A stretch of DNA of 64,000 nucleotides from Astropecten irregularis (lineage: Eukaryota; Echinodermata; Asteroidea; Paxillosida; Astropectinidae): the NCBI GenBank assembly GCA_963971285.1, contig OZ020244.1, positions 17,608,001 through 17,672,000 on the forward strand. The letters run 5' to 3'. Position numbers and translations under genes: made by a program. The notes under the pieces were generated by a model that did not search any database, was not told where the DNA came from, and worked only from the letters and a program-made list of their open reading frames with translations. Shown one piece after another: positions 10,327 through 23,600 of the stretch. Positions within the stretch are counted from its first letter, which is position 1, and every line of letters begins with the position of its first letter.

Positions 10327-10767
10327 TACATATGAGGAATTTTTCGCTGTGATGACTGCCATTTTTAATAACCAATATAGACCTAATTCTCAGGGGCACT
10401 AGACCGACCATCGACCACAAAAGTAAAAAAGGGAGTTCAGTGCCTCAGTTACTGGGTCTAAGCCTACTACATTAGTATTATTTACATGTAGGAAATGGAG
10501 TAATTCAAATACATGTAGAATACCCCGCCACTCAAAAGCTCTGTCTGTGCACAAACATGACTATGAGTCTGAGCGGTCAAGAACAACAATGTACACAGGT
10601 TCAATGAGGGAGAGGTGAGTGGCAGGGTATTCTGCAATTGAGCTGAGCCCCAGTTAGTTACTGGGTCTAGCGTTAAACAATATCATATAGTAATACAGTT
10701 TAACTTGATGTACTTCAACTTCAATGACATGACTGTAATGACAATGAATCACAAGATCAAATGTGCA

Positions 10768-11801
10768 TTTGGGTAACCGTTTACAAGCAGGTCCGATACC
10801 TATAAAGGGAATAAAACAACTTTTCATAAAGAAACTAGTAAATATACGTTCGTGGTGTCCTCTTCAATAATATTAACAAGGTTAAATTTGTGGAAAGAGG
10901 GCAGGGCTTTGATTTTTGAGGGAAATTATGGGGTAAAAACGGTAATGAACGCACGTAACGGCCGCAGACGCGCAGACGAAAATATGGTCTTGTGTCTTCT
11001 CTCATTGTGTGGACTTTCAATGCGTTGGTTGTAGGTACCAGAATAAACTTGACTAGCCAGACCAGACAAAATGGCCGACGGGCTGTTTTGACTGCGCGTT
11101 AGTGGTAGCCTTGTTGCCATCTTGTGATTGGTCCATCCGTGTGTGCTACACACTGCATGCTATGCACTGCGCGACTCGTGTGATAAATACAAGTACCGCA
11201 CGCACGACGTACGTACGTAGTGTGTGATAAAATACCGCACGGACGTACGTCGGAGATGTGAGTGGCCAATGGCCAAACAAAACAAAATCTGAAGTTGAAA
11301 ACACCGAGAAATGAGCTCAAATTTAAAAGAACTTTTTCTTATACTTCCGTGCAGAGCAAAGCTGAAATTCTGAGTATAAAAAAATCGGAATTCAGATTAA
11401 AATTTCAAGTCTCACATCAACCACACTTACAATGCGGATGCACTGTACTTGTGCTTGAATCGAGGCTGTACGGTAATGACTACGCACTAGCCACTGCCTA
11501 TGTGTATGTACATACATTGACTGCACAACTACGCATCGCTGCACACGGACCAATCACAAGATGCTACAAGGCTACCACTAACGCGCAGTCTGTTTTGAAG
11601 TTTGTAACAAACAGCATGGAGGAAGGAAAAGGTAAGAAAATTTTATTTTTACTCTGAAATGTTGCACAAAATTCTTCTATCTGGGGATTTAAGGACTCAG
11701 GAACATTTGTTGAAAGTAAAAAGTATCGTTTTGAAACAGTAGAAACTGTTAAATTGTTTTTATTCCCTTTATAGGTATCGGACCTGCTTGTAAACCCTTG
11801 C
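10768..11801. mobile_element. About 1-kb MITE with nested inverted repeats
   Basis: The outer ends are TTTACAAGCAGGTCCGATAC and GTATCGGACCTGCTTGTAAA, continuing with CTATAAAGGGAATAAAA. Inside lies a second inverted pair, GCGTTAGTGGTAGCCTTGTT (about 11096) and AAGGCTACCACTAACGCGC (about 11568). Partial relatives are at 7930-8115 and 49225-49690. A segment at about 11258-11420 recurs at 16511-16660. Confidence 0.75.
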
Positions 11802-12316
11802 ATGCATTTGTATTTTGTGTGCATGCAAATGGCATAAACCTACGTAATTTTCGGTGCCGGGTAGTGACTTTTTATCTACGACCGATTTCCACCCAATTAT
11901 GACTGACGATGTATGAACTGTGCATCATCATAATCCAAGTTGCACAAAGGTGTCGCACTATCATTTTAGTATCAATAACCTCACTTCAGCCTTGACAGTT
12001 TAACAGCGAAACATAACTCATGGGCGCAGCCATCTTTATTTTGACACGAGACGTCAATGCAGTTGCAACGTAATACGGATGCTTAAACAGGACATTGGCT
12101 TTTGGAATAAGAACGGAATATCTTTTTCCCGTCTCAACTTTCAAGCCTAGTATTCGATTAGTTCATGATAAAAAAAAAGAGAAAAAAAAAAGACACCAGC
12201 TCATAAGAACCTTAAAAACAATTTTTTTTTTATTCTATCAATAAAATCTTATCAGAAGAGGACCCCAAAAATAAAAAGAAAAAGAGAAAACAATGCAAAC
12301 CAAAATTGTGAGGTAT

Positions 12317-12545
12317 CACCGGCGCACCCAGGATTTTGTCTTGGGGGGGGCTCAAAGAAAATTTTTCTCCCACAAAACATGTTGTGACTCCCCCCCCCCC
12401 CCTTCCTCCTCTCCCTTTCCCTCCCCCCCCCCCTTTTTATTTTTTTTTTTCGTTTTTTTTTTTCGTTTTTTTTTTTCAGGGACCCTCTTGGGGGGGGGGG
12501 GGGGCTCAAGCCCCCCGAGCCCCCCCCCCCCTGGGTGCGCCACTG
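12317..12545. mobile_element. hAT-type MITE with 8-bp target duplication
   Basis: The element runs from CACCGGCGCACCCAGG to CCTGGGTGCGCCACTG, 229 bp. TGAGGTAT lies directly outside both ends (12309-12316 and 12546-12553), an exact 8-bp duplication typical of hAT transposition. The interior is almost wholly poly-C, poly-T and poly-G runs. Confidence 0.85.
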
Positions 12546-14480
12546 TGAGGTATTGTACATAATTGTGAGCATTTGATGATCTCGGAGATCAAAACCTAAT
12601 CCGGTATTTTTGTTTTACTAATTTGTGGGGAAAAATGCAGCATTTCAGACGGAAAATTGTTAACGGAGAATGTTTGCACCATGTTTGATACCCTGTAAGT
12701 TATACCACGTAGGCAAGTGTGAACAATGTCTGTTTTGGATTCCTACAAAAAAATTAAGCTACCGATCATTCGGTTGACTGATCCTTTCCACATTGAGCAC
12801 ATTCCTCGATGATACCAAAATATAAAACACTTGAATAATAACAAACTACTGGCACAGCCCTGCAGGAGTGGTAATTATATTCTAACGGTGTTTGCTATTG
12901 ACCTGTTTACACCATTTAATTAGTCCCAGCACACTGCACCTGTTGCGGTAAATGAGCCCCGCCCTGACACACGTGTGCTACAATAGTTATAAGAGCAGCC
13001 GCAGTGTTTGTAGGCGGTAAACACGCGCGCACACCATGGTGGTTATGGCATGGAAACTTCATGCAAAACAATTTGCAGAATAACGAGCCAGTGTAAAAAA
13101 AGAAGAAGTAAATAACAAAATATTGAGAGCGTGAATGGAAAATGGATGTTTGTGTCATGAAATTCAAACAATGAACTTCACTTGTAGAGCACTGTTTTTC
13201 AAACAGCTAGACTAATTTATTCAGATCAATTTAATCCATGCATCGTATTATTATTATTTTTTTTTCTCGTTCCTTTTTTCGTTCTTTCCTTATTAATCAG
13301 TTTTTTTAAAGTAATCTTTGACAATTGTTATGTTTTCAGCAAAAATATCAGTTAAGCTAGAAACCATTATTTCCTCGTCAAATGGGCAGATGTTTAAAAT
13401 TCAAAGTTATTATTACATTTATTTCCAGTAGTGCCAGCTAGCTAGGTCAGGCTAAAATAAAATTATGTTTTCAGCCAAATCCATTGTAATCTGAATGGCC
13501 AATTATGGTATTGTGTTTTATTTTTTCAAAATGTGTAGCTATTGTCAAATTGCGGTCCGAAGTACTTGCCCCACCCCCATTGGAAACAAAATAGGAAATG
13601 GGCGAAGCAATTTCACAATCCAAAATGGAAGGGTTTGAGATTTAGATGGTAACTAATTACACTTAATACCATCCTTGAAAATTGCCAAGCTACACTCCTG
13701 GGCCCACCCACCCCATGCCTCGACTCCCCTCAGAAATTTGACCGTTTGGCCGCCCTCATTATATTTGCCCTATAGAGGTCTCACCAAAATTCATTTGGAT
13801 CTTCATGGTCCATCATAACTTAGCATCCATCAATTAATTTGAGCCATCTTTTTCCATTTACCGGGGCACCAGGAGTTTATGGGGCCTATAAGCCCTCAAA
13901 GAGAGATTGAATTTAATTGTGTGTGTTTTCCTGTGAAATTTGATCACAATGATGGGGCAATAGGGGTAACGAGGGGAAGGCTGCACACGCGCTGGCCAAT
14001 GCCAATTTCGTGAAACATTAGCATAATTATTAGCATAATTCTCAATTACCGTGCAAGTGAGCCCTCCATTGAGCTTTTAATTTCAAACTAAGAGAAATGT
14101 CGACCAGAAGCCAGTGCAATCTATGATAAAACTATCCAATCACTTCTCAAAATAATGGCAAGGAAATAATAAACATTTTATTAATCCATCGTCATAAAAA
14201 ACCTTATCGGTCCTGTGGGCAATGGCTTTTTAAGGACTCCGTATCTTTATCAAACACCTGCATAATTTGTTCGCAAGTAAAAGTACCCATATATCCCTCC
14301 ACTCGTTTAATAATATGAATATAACGGATAACATATCCGTTTTAGCAAACATTTTTCCATCAAAACTTTATAAAACTACATTGATACCAGAAAATACGAG
14401 GGTTTATCCATGATTAAGCCACAGAGAGGTGTTAAAAACCTCGAACTATTTCTTTTATCGAAACAGGTGTGTGATCGAGG

Positions 14481-14492
14481 CCGCCATCTTGG
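14481..14492 (+). promoter_or_regulatory. YY1-like site upstream of GDI start
   Basis: CCGCCATCTTGG lies 109 bases before the GDI ATG and matches the classic YY1 motif, which in animals often sits close downstream of the start of TATA-less housekeeping genes. By analogy transcription may start close by. That is inferred, not shown. Confidence 0.5.
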
Positions 14493-14600
14493 ATTCTCCG
14501 TCGGCAGGAAGTGGGCAGAGACGGGCGTCAGTGGGATAAATCTTCGGTTTTTCTGCTTCATCTCTTCGATAAACAAAGCTAATTCCAAGCCGCCATCACA

Positions 14601-14645
14601 ATGGATGAGGAGTATGATGTTATCGTTTTGGGCACCGGGCTAAAG
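14601..14645 (+). CDS. GDI: GDI exon 1
   Basis: Fifteen codons ([15 protein letters not shown]) to the GTACAG donor, phase 0. ATCACAATGG is a fair start context. The residue after GL is Lys, where mammals have Thr. Confidence 0.95.
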
Positions 14646-17600
14646 GTACAGCTTTTGAAGAGTTTTTTAGGGCGGTTTTAAATGATTTTTAGTCGGGGCT
14701 ACCCTGTGCATTTTTGTCGTGTTCTGTCATTGTCCCATGCGTATTTACCGTGCGCATTTCTTCTCATGTTAACCATGTTACAGACTTACACATTCGGCCT
14801 TCGCTCGAAACATATTTTCTCCTTTTATTTCTTTTAATTCCTCGTGTTGCCTTTTGTTTTTAAAGACCGCATTGCCATTCGAGAACAAAAATGATTTACA
14901 AATCAAGGAAATCTTCTTAAACTTTAAAGTAGAATGCGAAGGAAAAAAGTGTCATATTTTAATTTGTTTAGGCCTCCCCCCTATTTAAAATTGAAATTGA
15001 AATTGCAAAATGAGGGTCTGTTTTGACAGTAGGGTGGATGCTCCATCTTCAGTCTGTCTGATCATATGTTATTTTATATTAATGTGGGTTACTGATTAGC
15101 TCCCATTGTCCCAGGTTAGACATGTTAGACAAAGACCTTTGAGATTTATTACTAAAATGGACACTGTGTAGGCCTATAGACTGTGTAATATCGATTGAGA
15201 TTTAGGGACGTATAATTTGTTTGGTCCTTCATAATCGGTTAACAAATTTGGGAATTTAAAACACAAAAAATGTGGATAATGTAGACTAACATTAAATATA
15301 ATGTAGACTTAAATTGATTGTTTTGTTAAAATTAAAAGCAAATTTGCTATTTGCATGGCGGAGAGTCGGTGAAACAAATATGGAAGTTGGATATTAATTT
15401 ATGCAAAGGGGTGTGGACCCATTTTGTTTCCACAAATGCTCGCTGTATGTGTACAGAATGCAGACAGAATGTTATGTGTGTTTATATGTGCTTTTGTCAA
15501 AATAATTCAGCTAAGATCCCATCAGTGAAATATAAAGGGGCGTGTCACGTTGTGGTGTGAATGACAAAGGAACATATTTGTAACTCTAGGGTGGGGCTGA
15601 AGCCTTGGTTCCTCTGCATTGATAACATTCTCAGTCTGGCTGAAATGGGAGGATGAGGAATGTCCATCTAAGTTTACTTGCCCAAGTAGATGATAAATTG
15701 TGTTGTAAACTGAAACAGTGGAAGCAGATCCTTCAATTCTAAATCTTCACCAACCATGATGGTATTGTATAACACGTTCTAAATACAATATGTGCAACAT
15801 TTTGAAAGTGAAATAATTTGATGATTGATGGTGCCTGGACTCTCTACTGTGAAGGGGGAAGGAAGGGGGCTGGGGCTATAAAGGTGATTTCAGTGACTGA
15901 TACATGTAGTTCTGTAATGCATCTCACATTTTGTCATCGTCAAGTGCTGATAGTGTTATGACTCATCCTAGCAAACTTTAGAGTCGCCACCGTCCATCAT
16001 ACATTCAACTTGCCTTGCAGTCCCTCTGGACAACGGCATTTTGGCTGTGCTTGTTTCATTCCTTATGTACATTATGATTGCATTAGCAAGGTCTATCTTA
16101 TTTGCACAGATATGAAACAGTCTGATACAGTCAGATTCTGATAGGCCTACAATCACGGGATGGTGTCGTTAGAGTCGGAGCATCACCAAAGACACCTGTT
16201 GCTGCTCATTTCACGATCTTCACAGGCATCGTTTTTTGACACTAACCCTCTGCACCTACCACACAAGACAAGAGCTGCTTACCACACATTATCACAGTTT
16301 CCACTAGCTAGGAGGACTGGATATTAACCCTAACAGTCTGCACCTACCCACACAAGACAAGAGCTGCTTACCACACATTATCACAGTCCCCACTAGCTAG
16401 GAGGACTGGATCATAGACATTTGCTTTGCCACACAAACCACACTGTGGTGTGTTCAACTGTGTTGTGGTATTCAGGATACCACACTTACTACAGGAAGGG
16501 ATATCAGGGATATGAGTGGCCACACCAAGGAAAAAGCTCAAATTTAAAAGTCCCTATACTTTTGTACAGAGCAGATATATATAAAAAGCTGAATTTCTGA
16601 GTTAAAATCTAAACAAACAAAAATTGGAATTCAGTTTTAAAAGTGAAGTTTCACATTCCTGCACGGAGAAAACCCATGTGTGGTAATCTATCTGTGGTAT
16701 GCATGAGGGTTAGTGTTAAGTGTCAGACTGTCAGGCAAGATGTCTAAATGTGCTCCACCCATGCGAAGCTAAGTGTGGTGCTCGGATAACCTCTGCCTTA
16801 AAGTGCCATTGCCATTTTCTAGTACACAGAAGTCACAGAGTTATATAACAATGTACAATCTTTTTTTCCTTGTTGTCCAGGAATGCGTCCTCAGTGGACT
16901 CCTGTCAGTGGCCAAGAAGAAGGTGCTGCACATGGACAGGCAGAAATACTACGGCGGGGAGAGTGCCTCCATAACACCCATCAAAGCGGTAAGTAGTGGG
17001 ATTAGGACACACAGAGCTGACATGGCGTGTGCTACACTGTACTCGTGTCTGGTATAGCTCAGCGCGGAGTGACGTCATTCCAACTCGCTGATCTTGGAGC
17101 GATGAAAACAAAGCAGCAAGTTGTATGGGGTTAAAGACAAAAAGCTGCGAGAATTGTTTAATCGTAGTATACGGTACTTCAAAGAAGGATTATTGTCTTG
17201 AGGAAAAACTAGGACTCGACAATGAAAGTCGTACAGAACACGATTTCTGTTTCTTGACAAAAATATTAGGAAAACAATTCTCGACGATGGATGATTTGTG
17301 CGTGATATTTCCGTAGCTTACACCTTCTACATGTTGATTTTCATCAGTTGTCAAGTTCATGAGAATGAAAGTACCTGGATGTCCCGCGCTGATCTTTATG
17401 TCTTGTTCATTTCCAAAACTGTTGATCCGTCAAGCGGGGCTCTGTCCCGACTGTTCAATGCCGAAAAACTTGTGACAGGCTCCTAGGTACTATGCCCATC
17501 ACTCTCTCTAGGTCATCCTCAGATGAGCCATCCATCGTCGTTTCCAGTCATTCCGGTCTTCAATACTTCCGGCCAGCTCGCTGGTGCTTTGCACTCCTGC

Positions 17601-20600
17601 GTCCTTCTTGAGAACGTCCAGATATGTTATTGTGGGACGTCCACGTGCCCGGTGCCCATGCGCTGGTTCCCAAAACACCAGTTTGCTGGCCGGCAGCTCT
17701 TGGTTTCTTTGGCAGTGTCCGGCTAGTCTCATTCTCTTTGATATTTTGTCGCTCACCCTGGATACTCCACTAGCTGCATTGAAATGGCTGTCTGATTTTT
17801 GTTTGCGTGTAATCAAATTTGTTGTCTTTCGTTGAGTTGTTTTTCATTCAGATTTAGATTTAGACAATTTCACAATGGTTAAGGGGCCTTTTGCACGCTT
17901 GTGGCTATAAGCTAGACAAGCTAGGCATTTCGCGCATGACTCATCACGACCCAGGAGCTGCCGTGTCTGTTCCCATTGGCTAAGGCCTGGGGCCAATTTC
18001 ATAAAACTAATAAGCACAAAAATTTGCTTAGCACAAAAATGTTATGCCCAATAAAACAAACCACCATTCAAAATTCCATTTGATATTCATGGTCAGCGAA
18101 CTACAGCCAAAGAACAATCACAAGTGATACACAACACATGGAAATTTGGTTGTTAACCCTGTTTTTATCAAGACAGAAATGTCATGCTTAGCAAATTTTG
18201 TTATGCTTAACAGTTTTATGAAATTGGCCCCAGATGAGCACCAGTAAGACGCTAGTGATTCTCAATTCTGAAATTGTACATGGGCTTCACAGAGAGTCTG
18301 CACCCGTGAGAGGTCACCACTCTGTGCCTCGACTCAATATACATGTAATGCATCCCAAAATTTGACAAATTCATAGAAATCCATTTCTAGTATTGTAGGG
18401 TTTTGAAGCCCTTGGGACAGTGGTGCCATAAGACAGGGCTTGCTGGCGAAACTTGATCCAAGCCCCTAAAATGTGGCTGAGAGATAAGTTATAGCTGTAC
18501 TTATATCTGATTCAGACACATTCGTGAAGGTCCCTAGTTAAAAAAGAAAGTAGGTTTGCGGTGACACCATGTAATCTCGTGAGAGTGACTCTCCTGAGGA
18601 CGAACAGAGCACACTGTTCGGAACGTTGAGATAATACCAACGGTTCTTCTCAGAACCACACACTCTCACAGAAGAGATTACATGGTGTCACCGCAAACCT
18701 ACTTTCTTTTAGTACTTCCACCATGCATAGCTTCAAATTTGATATATCTCTGATTGTGTGCTCTTATATTCTTACTGAAGTTTTATCTCAGGATAAGTTG
18801 AAATTTCAACATTCAGATCAACTTTCCAAATTATTGTCAATCCTGACCTGATCTTCCAGCAGTTTGCCTGAATTTTCTGCTTTGTGGGATGTTCCCGGTG
18901 ACACCATGTCTTAGACTCTGTTTGAGACTGAGTGTGGCTCTGAGAAGAGCGAGTAACTCAACTGTTTGGAAGTGTGTCAGTAGACGATGTGCAGGAGTCT
19001 CACTCAGTCTTGAAAAGAGTACAATACACGGCGTCACCAACACCATGGTCATCCTACTTTGTGAAACTCACCATGCGAACCCCCAAATATCATTTTCTGC
19101 TTTGTTGTAAAACTATTTCTTTCTTTTTTTTCTCTCCAGCTGTTTGAGAAATACAACAAGTTAGATGACTTCAAAGATGATTATGGCAAAGGTTCAGATT
19201 GGAACGTAGATCTTATTCCAAAACTCATCATGGCAAACGGTAATTCCTCTTGATATTTGTTACTGGCCACGCTATTTCATCATTCCATTAGACCAAACAA
19301 TTCTTTCTTTTTCATTTTTTAAAGACCTGTAGACACTAAGATGAATCTTAATATGTGAATCAATCTTAATTGCTAGGCAAAGTGTGATGTCACAATACAA
19401 ATCGCTATGGTGATGCTGACCACTCTTCTTAAGATCTTAGTATGGCTTTCATTGTTTGGAATGATTTTTCCTTGGGGAGATTGATTTATGGAAATTAGGC
19501 TTGCCCACCTGAATCCCACCAGCACATGTATGAATTTGTTCATGTGCACTTAAAGGGTTCATGCAGTGCTTTTTTTAGTCAGGTTATTTTATTGCCTTCA
19601 GACAGAGAATATACTGACAGATAATGAATGGCAAGTCTTATTTTGGTTTCAAACCAGCATTTGGTTATTCGTTTTAATGGCTTTGCAAAAGGTGAGATTT
19701 TCATGCTTACTCACATGGGGAACCAACAGCAAAAATATAATGAAAAAACATAGAAAATGAAGAGGCAAATTTGACCCACATAAATGGTTTGGTAAAAATA
19801 ATACACCGCCTGTTGAGTGAAAGGAACATCGCACAAAACCTATTGGGGAGGAAAAGGTCTGTCAGAAAACCTATAAAACAACCCCAACTTTCTGTGCACA
19901 AATCAATTGGGTTACTGCTCTCAGTTACCCAGATGACATCACAGTTTTGCCCTTGAATATGGAAATTCTAATTAGCATACAAACCAAAAAACCTGTTTTT
20001 AACCCTGAAACAGTGTGAGGACTAAGTGGGTAAAATCACAGGCCCCATATAACAATTTCTTTTTGGCACAAGCCATAATATTTCTGTCGCAGAGACCCTT
20101 TAACAAGCACTGAGTATGCAGTGGTCATCTATTTGCCTATTTTGCATAATTCTATCTCCCAGACGAAAAAAAGTGGCCCTACCTTTGCTCAGGAGTTTTG
20201 CCTCATGGTTTTGCTTTGTGTTGCCTGTTTATGTAAAAGATTGTTATCACAACAAAGAAATAATTGTGTAATTCTGGTTTTCAAAGATATGTCAAATCTT
20301 TTTCGACTCAAGTTGATTTTGTTTGTTTTTTCGTTTCGGAGTCCTTAAACGACTGCATCTAAAAGTAATCTCTATTTTTTATTATTTATTTTTTTATTGT
20401 TATTATTATGCAACAGGTCACAAACTCAGTGTCAGATTAAAAGTAGGAAACGTAGTAGAAAAAACTTGTTCATTTTTGCATATCATCTAAGATTGGATTT
20501 CTTATTTTTATGGTTCTGCTTCTGATGGGGATATGCAGGAGAGCTGGTGAAGATGCTGATCAAATCAGGTGTGACCAGATATCTAGAGTTCAAGAGTATT

Positions 20601-23600
20601 GAAGGCAGCTATGTCTACTACAAAGGCAAAATCATCAAGATTCCGGCCACAGATGCAGAGGCTCTATCGACTGGTAAGAACGCTGGCAATCAATCAATCA
20701 ATCAATCAAATAAGCGACCGCTAAGGAATCAATGGAGTCTATAGAATGATGGGATGATCGTTGAGTCAGTGTGTAATTCGAAATCTTTAGTGACGTCACA
20801 TCAAGGTTCTGTAGGAGAAGGCAGTGTTACAACTACAAGGTGTAAGATGAAAAACGAAACGAAAGACAAGACAAAACAGTCTAAAAAACAGCAATCAGGC
20901 TGTGCAGACGAAGTCCGCACAGTTCTGTTAAGCGAAGAAAGAAAAAAAGAGTGGGATTTGGACCTGCGACCTCCGGACCACCGTACTGAGGCTCTTACCA
21001 TTTGAGTCATCCAGCCCTAAATTGATGGTGTCCTAATAGTCAATTATCTTTGTTCATTTGGCTGTCAGAAGCCATGAAACCAAACGCATACTGCTTTATC
21101 CCAAGGATCAGTTTGATATCGATACGTGCAGCATTAACAACGCTGCAACCTGAGAAACAGTACGGGGGATCACTCAAAGAGGGTGCGGCTTTTTAATCAT
21201 TACAATCATCAAACAACCACAAGGGAAGCTGACTGAATTTTAAGTTACAACTGAATTTGAATTTTAAGCTTCGACTTAAAATTCAGTCAGTTTCCCTTGT
21301 GGTTTAAGGATGGAACCCTCCTTGATTTTTCAGACTCTGCAATGCTGCAGCACACTCTTGTACAGGGTTCAGTCACCACAAATAGACCCGTGTTCAGAAT
21401 CATATGTACTTTACATTTCCCAGTCGGTGTCTTACGACCGACGTTTATTTCTCTCTTTGCCCATCCTGTGCACAGAACTGGTGAGATTCTTCTCGAAAAA
21501 GAACTTTGCCGATTTCGTCAAGTGCGTGGTCGGATCGGCAGAGGACGGCACCATTAACAAGAAGTGCTTTGAGAAGGGCATGACAACAGAGGCGCTCTTC
21601 AAGCTATTCAAAGTGTCTGAAGTAGATGACGTCATCGGTCACGCCATTGCTCTAAATATCGATGACGAGTACGTCTTTGTTTGGGGTTTTTTTTGGGGGG
21701 GGGGATTGGGGGTTGATATTTTACCTTCTTCGGAATTTGAGAAATTGAGATAAATTTACCATTCCTGACTTGGTCTTGGAAGTTGCGTTTTAACGACACG
21801 ATGTGGAAGTCTGCCTTGGCCAAATGTATTACTTTTGTAGAGTCAGGAATGTATTACTTTTGTAGAGTCAGGAATGGTTGTTGTTGGTCATTGCATCCCA
21901 AATGGAACAGAATTGTTTGATCGCAACCTAAGCATTTTAACCTCAAGTCAAATGTCATGCTGTGGCATGTTCTTTGAAACATTGGCCAAGTTGGGTCTCC
22001 AAGCGATCCAGCAAGCCCTAGATATTACTCTGTACGAAGCTGATGCAAACTTGCATTCTTCAAAATACATAAACCCTAACAGCCTCAAACCACCCAAACT
22101 CCCACAGGTCGTTCTGTGGAGTTTTGGCTTGTTTGGTACCAAACAGTAAAGACCTGTTGTTGGACTTTGTTTGAGTCAGTACCAAAGGTCCAGGGGTACA
22201 CTGTTTCATTCTGACAGGTTTGGGGAAGTAAGGCATGAGACCTGTAGAAACAAGTGTGGAAGTCTTGTGGCAGTGCACTGGCATTTATTTTGTGGGTAAG
22301 GCCACCCATGGACTATTGTTCAGTTGCACAGGAAGTTGTGGTAGTGTCCACTTGGAATGGCCAGGTGTAATATTTCGAATGACTGCATCAATTTCTAAAT
22401 CATTTGCATTTGCTTTTTCATTATTTTAGTATTGTTTTTACAGTAAAATGCTTGTACGGATAAAATCTATGGAAAGTACTGGTCCCAAGTTGAAATGTCT
22501 TGTTTAGTAACTTTTCTTTGTCATTTCCTGGTAATAGATACTTGCAACAGCCTTGCGAGGAGACCATCGCCCGGCTCAAGCTGTACTTCGAGTCAGTGTC
22601 CCGGTACGGGAAGAGTCCGTACCTCTACCCACTGTACGGCCTCGGGGAACTACCCCAAGGATTTGCCAGGTGAGACGGGGTGTTGGCTTCTTAGCTCAGG
22701 CCTGTCTTGAAAAATCCTAGAGTTAGTGGTTTAGTAGAAATCTCCAGATGGGTTTTGACTTAAATGGCACTTGTGTGGGGTGCTGTGGCTTAGTGGTCTG
22801 GTGTGTCTTACTCTCGTGGGTTCAAATCAAGCCAGGGGCTAGTGGTGCTTGCATCCTTGGGCAAGACGCTTTGTCACATGTTGCTCCTCTTTGCCCAGGT
22901 GTAAATGGGTATCTGTGAGGGTAGAGATGGCTTTGTGTGCTTGATTAGCCTTCATGTGCTTAACTTGTAGTAGGGCTGTATATTCCCCAGGGAGTTGAGA
23001 TATTTTCAGGAATGTAAATGTAGCCCAGTGACCAGGGATAACAGTAATACGCTCAGAGACATCATTGATTATGATATGCCCTGTATTAAATTGGTTATTG
23101 AGCAGTATATTACGAGTTTTTTTCCTCATTCTTAAAAGTGTTTTGTTGAAATTGTTACCTCGAATGACACGTCTCTCTTCTCCTCATTCCTTACTCCCTT
23201 AACCCCCCCCCTCCCCCACCTCCCTTCATCTTGTCTCCAGATTGAGTGCAATTTATGGCGGCACCTACATGCTAGACAAGCCCATCGAGGAGATCGTGAT
23301 GGAGGACGGCAAGGTGGTGGGCGTCAAGTCCCAGGGGGAGACGGCCCGCACTAAGATGGTCATCGGCGACCCGACCTACTTCCCGGACCTGGTCAAGAAG
23401 TGCGGCAAGGTGGTGCGCATCATCTGCATCCTGGACCATCCCATCATGTATCAGAAGAACAAGTCGGTGGGTCTGTCCACGCAGCTCATCTTCCCGTGCA
23501 GTCAGGTGCCTGGACGCAGTTCGGGTAAGTCTAGACTCCCCTAGACCCAACCCCCGAGGAACAAGGGTCTGAATTGAAACCTTTTTATATTATGTCTTTG

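Larger units (their letters stand above)
6629..14400. other. Intergenic region between divergent SUR-like and GDI genes
   Basis: No gene was recognised on either strand. The stretch is largely mobile-element debris (separate entries), poly-G/poly-C tracts and simple repeats. The parts at about 7000-7400 and 12560-14400 show no clear repeat structure apart from a worn family C interior near 12600-12760. Promoters for the two flanking genes must lie at its ends. Confidence 0.6.

Noticed and set aside
12252..12572. Long open frames with Gly, Pro and Lys runs on both strands.
   Set aside because: They come from poly-C, poly-G and poly-T runs inside the hAT-type MITE.
20754..21005. An 83-codon plus-strand frame in GDI intron 4.
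   Set aside because: It runs across a tRNA-derived repeat and has no family resemblance.
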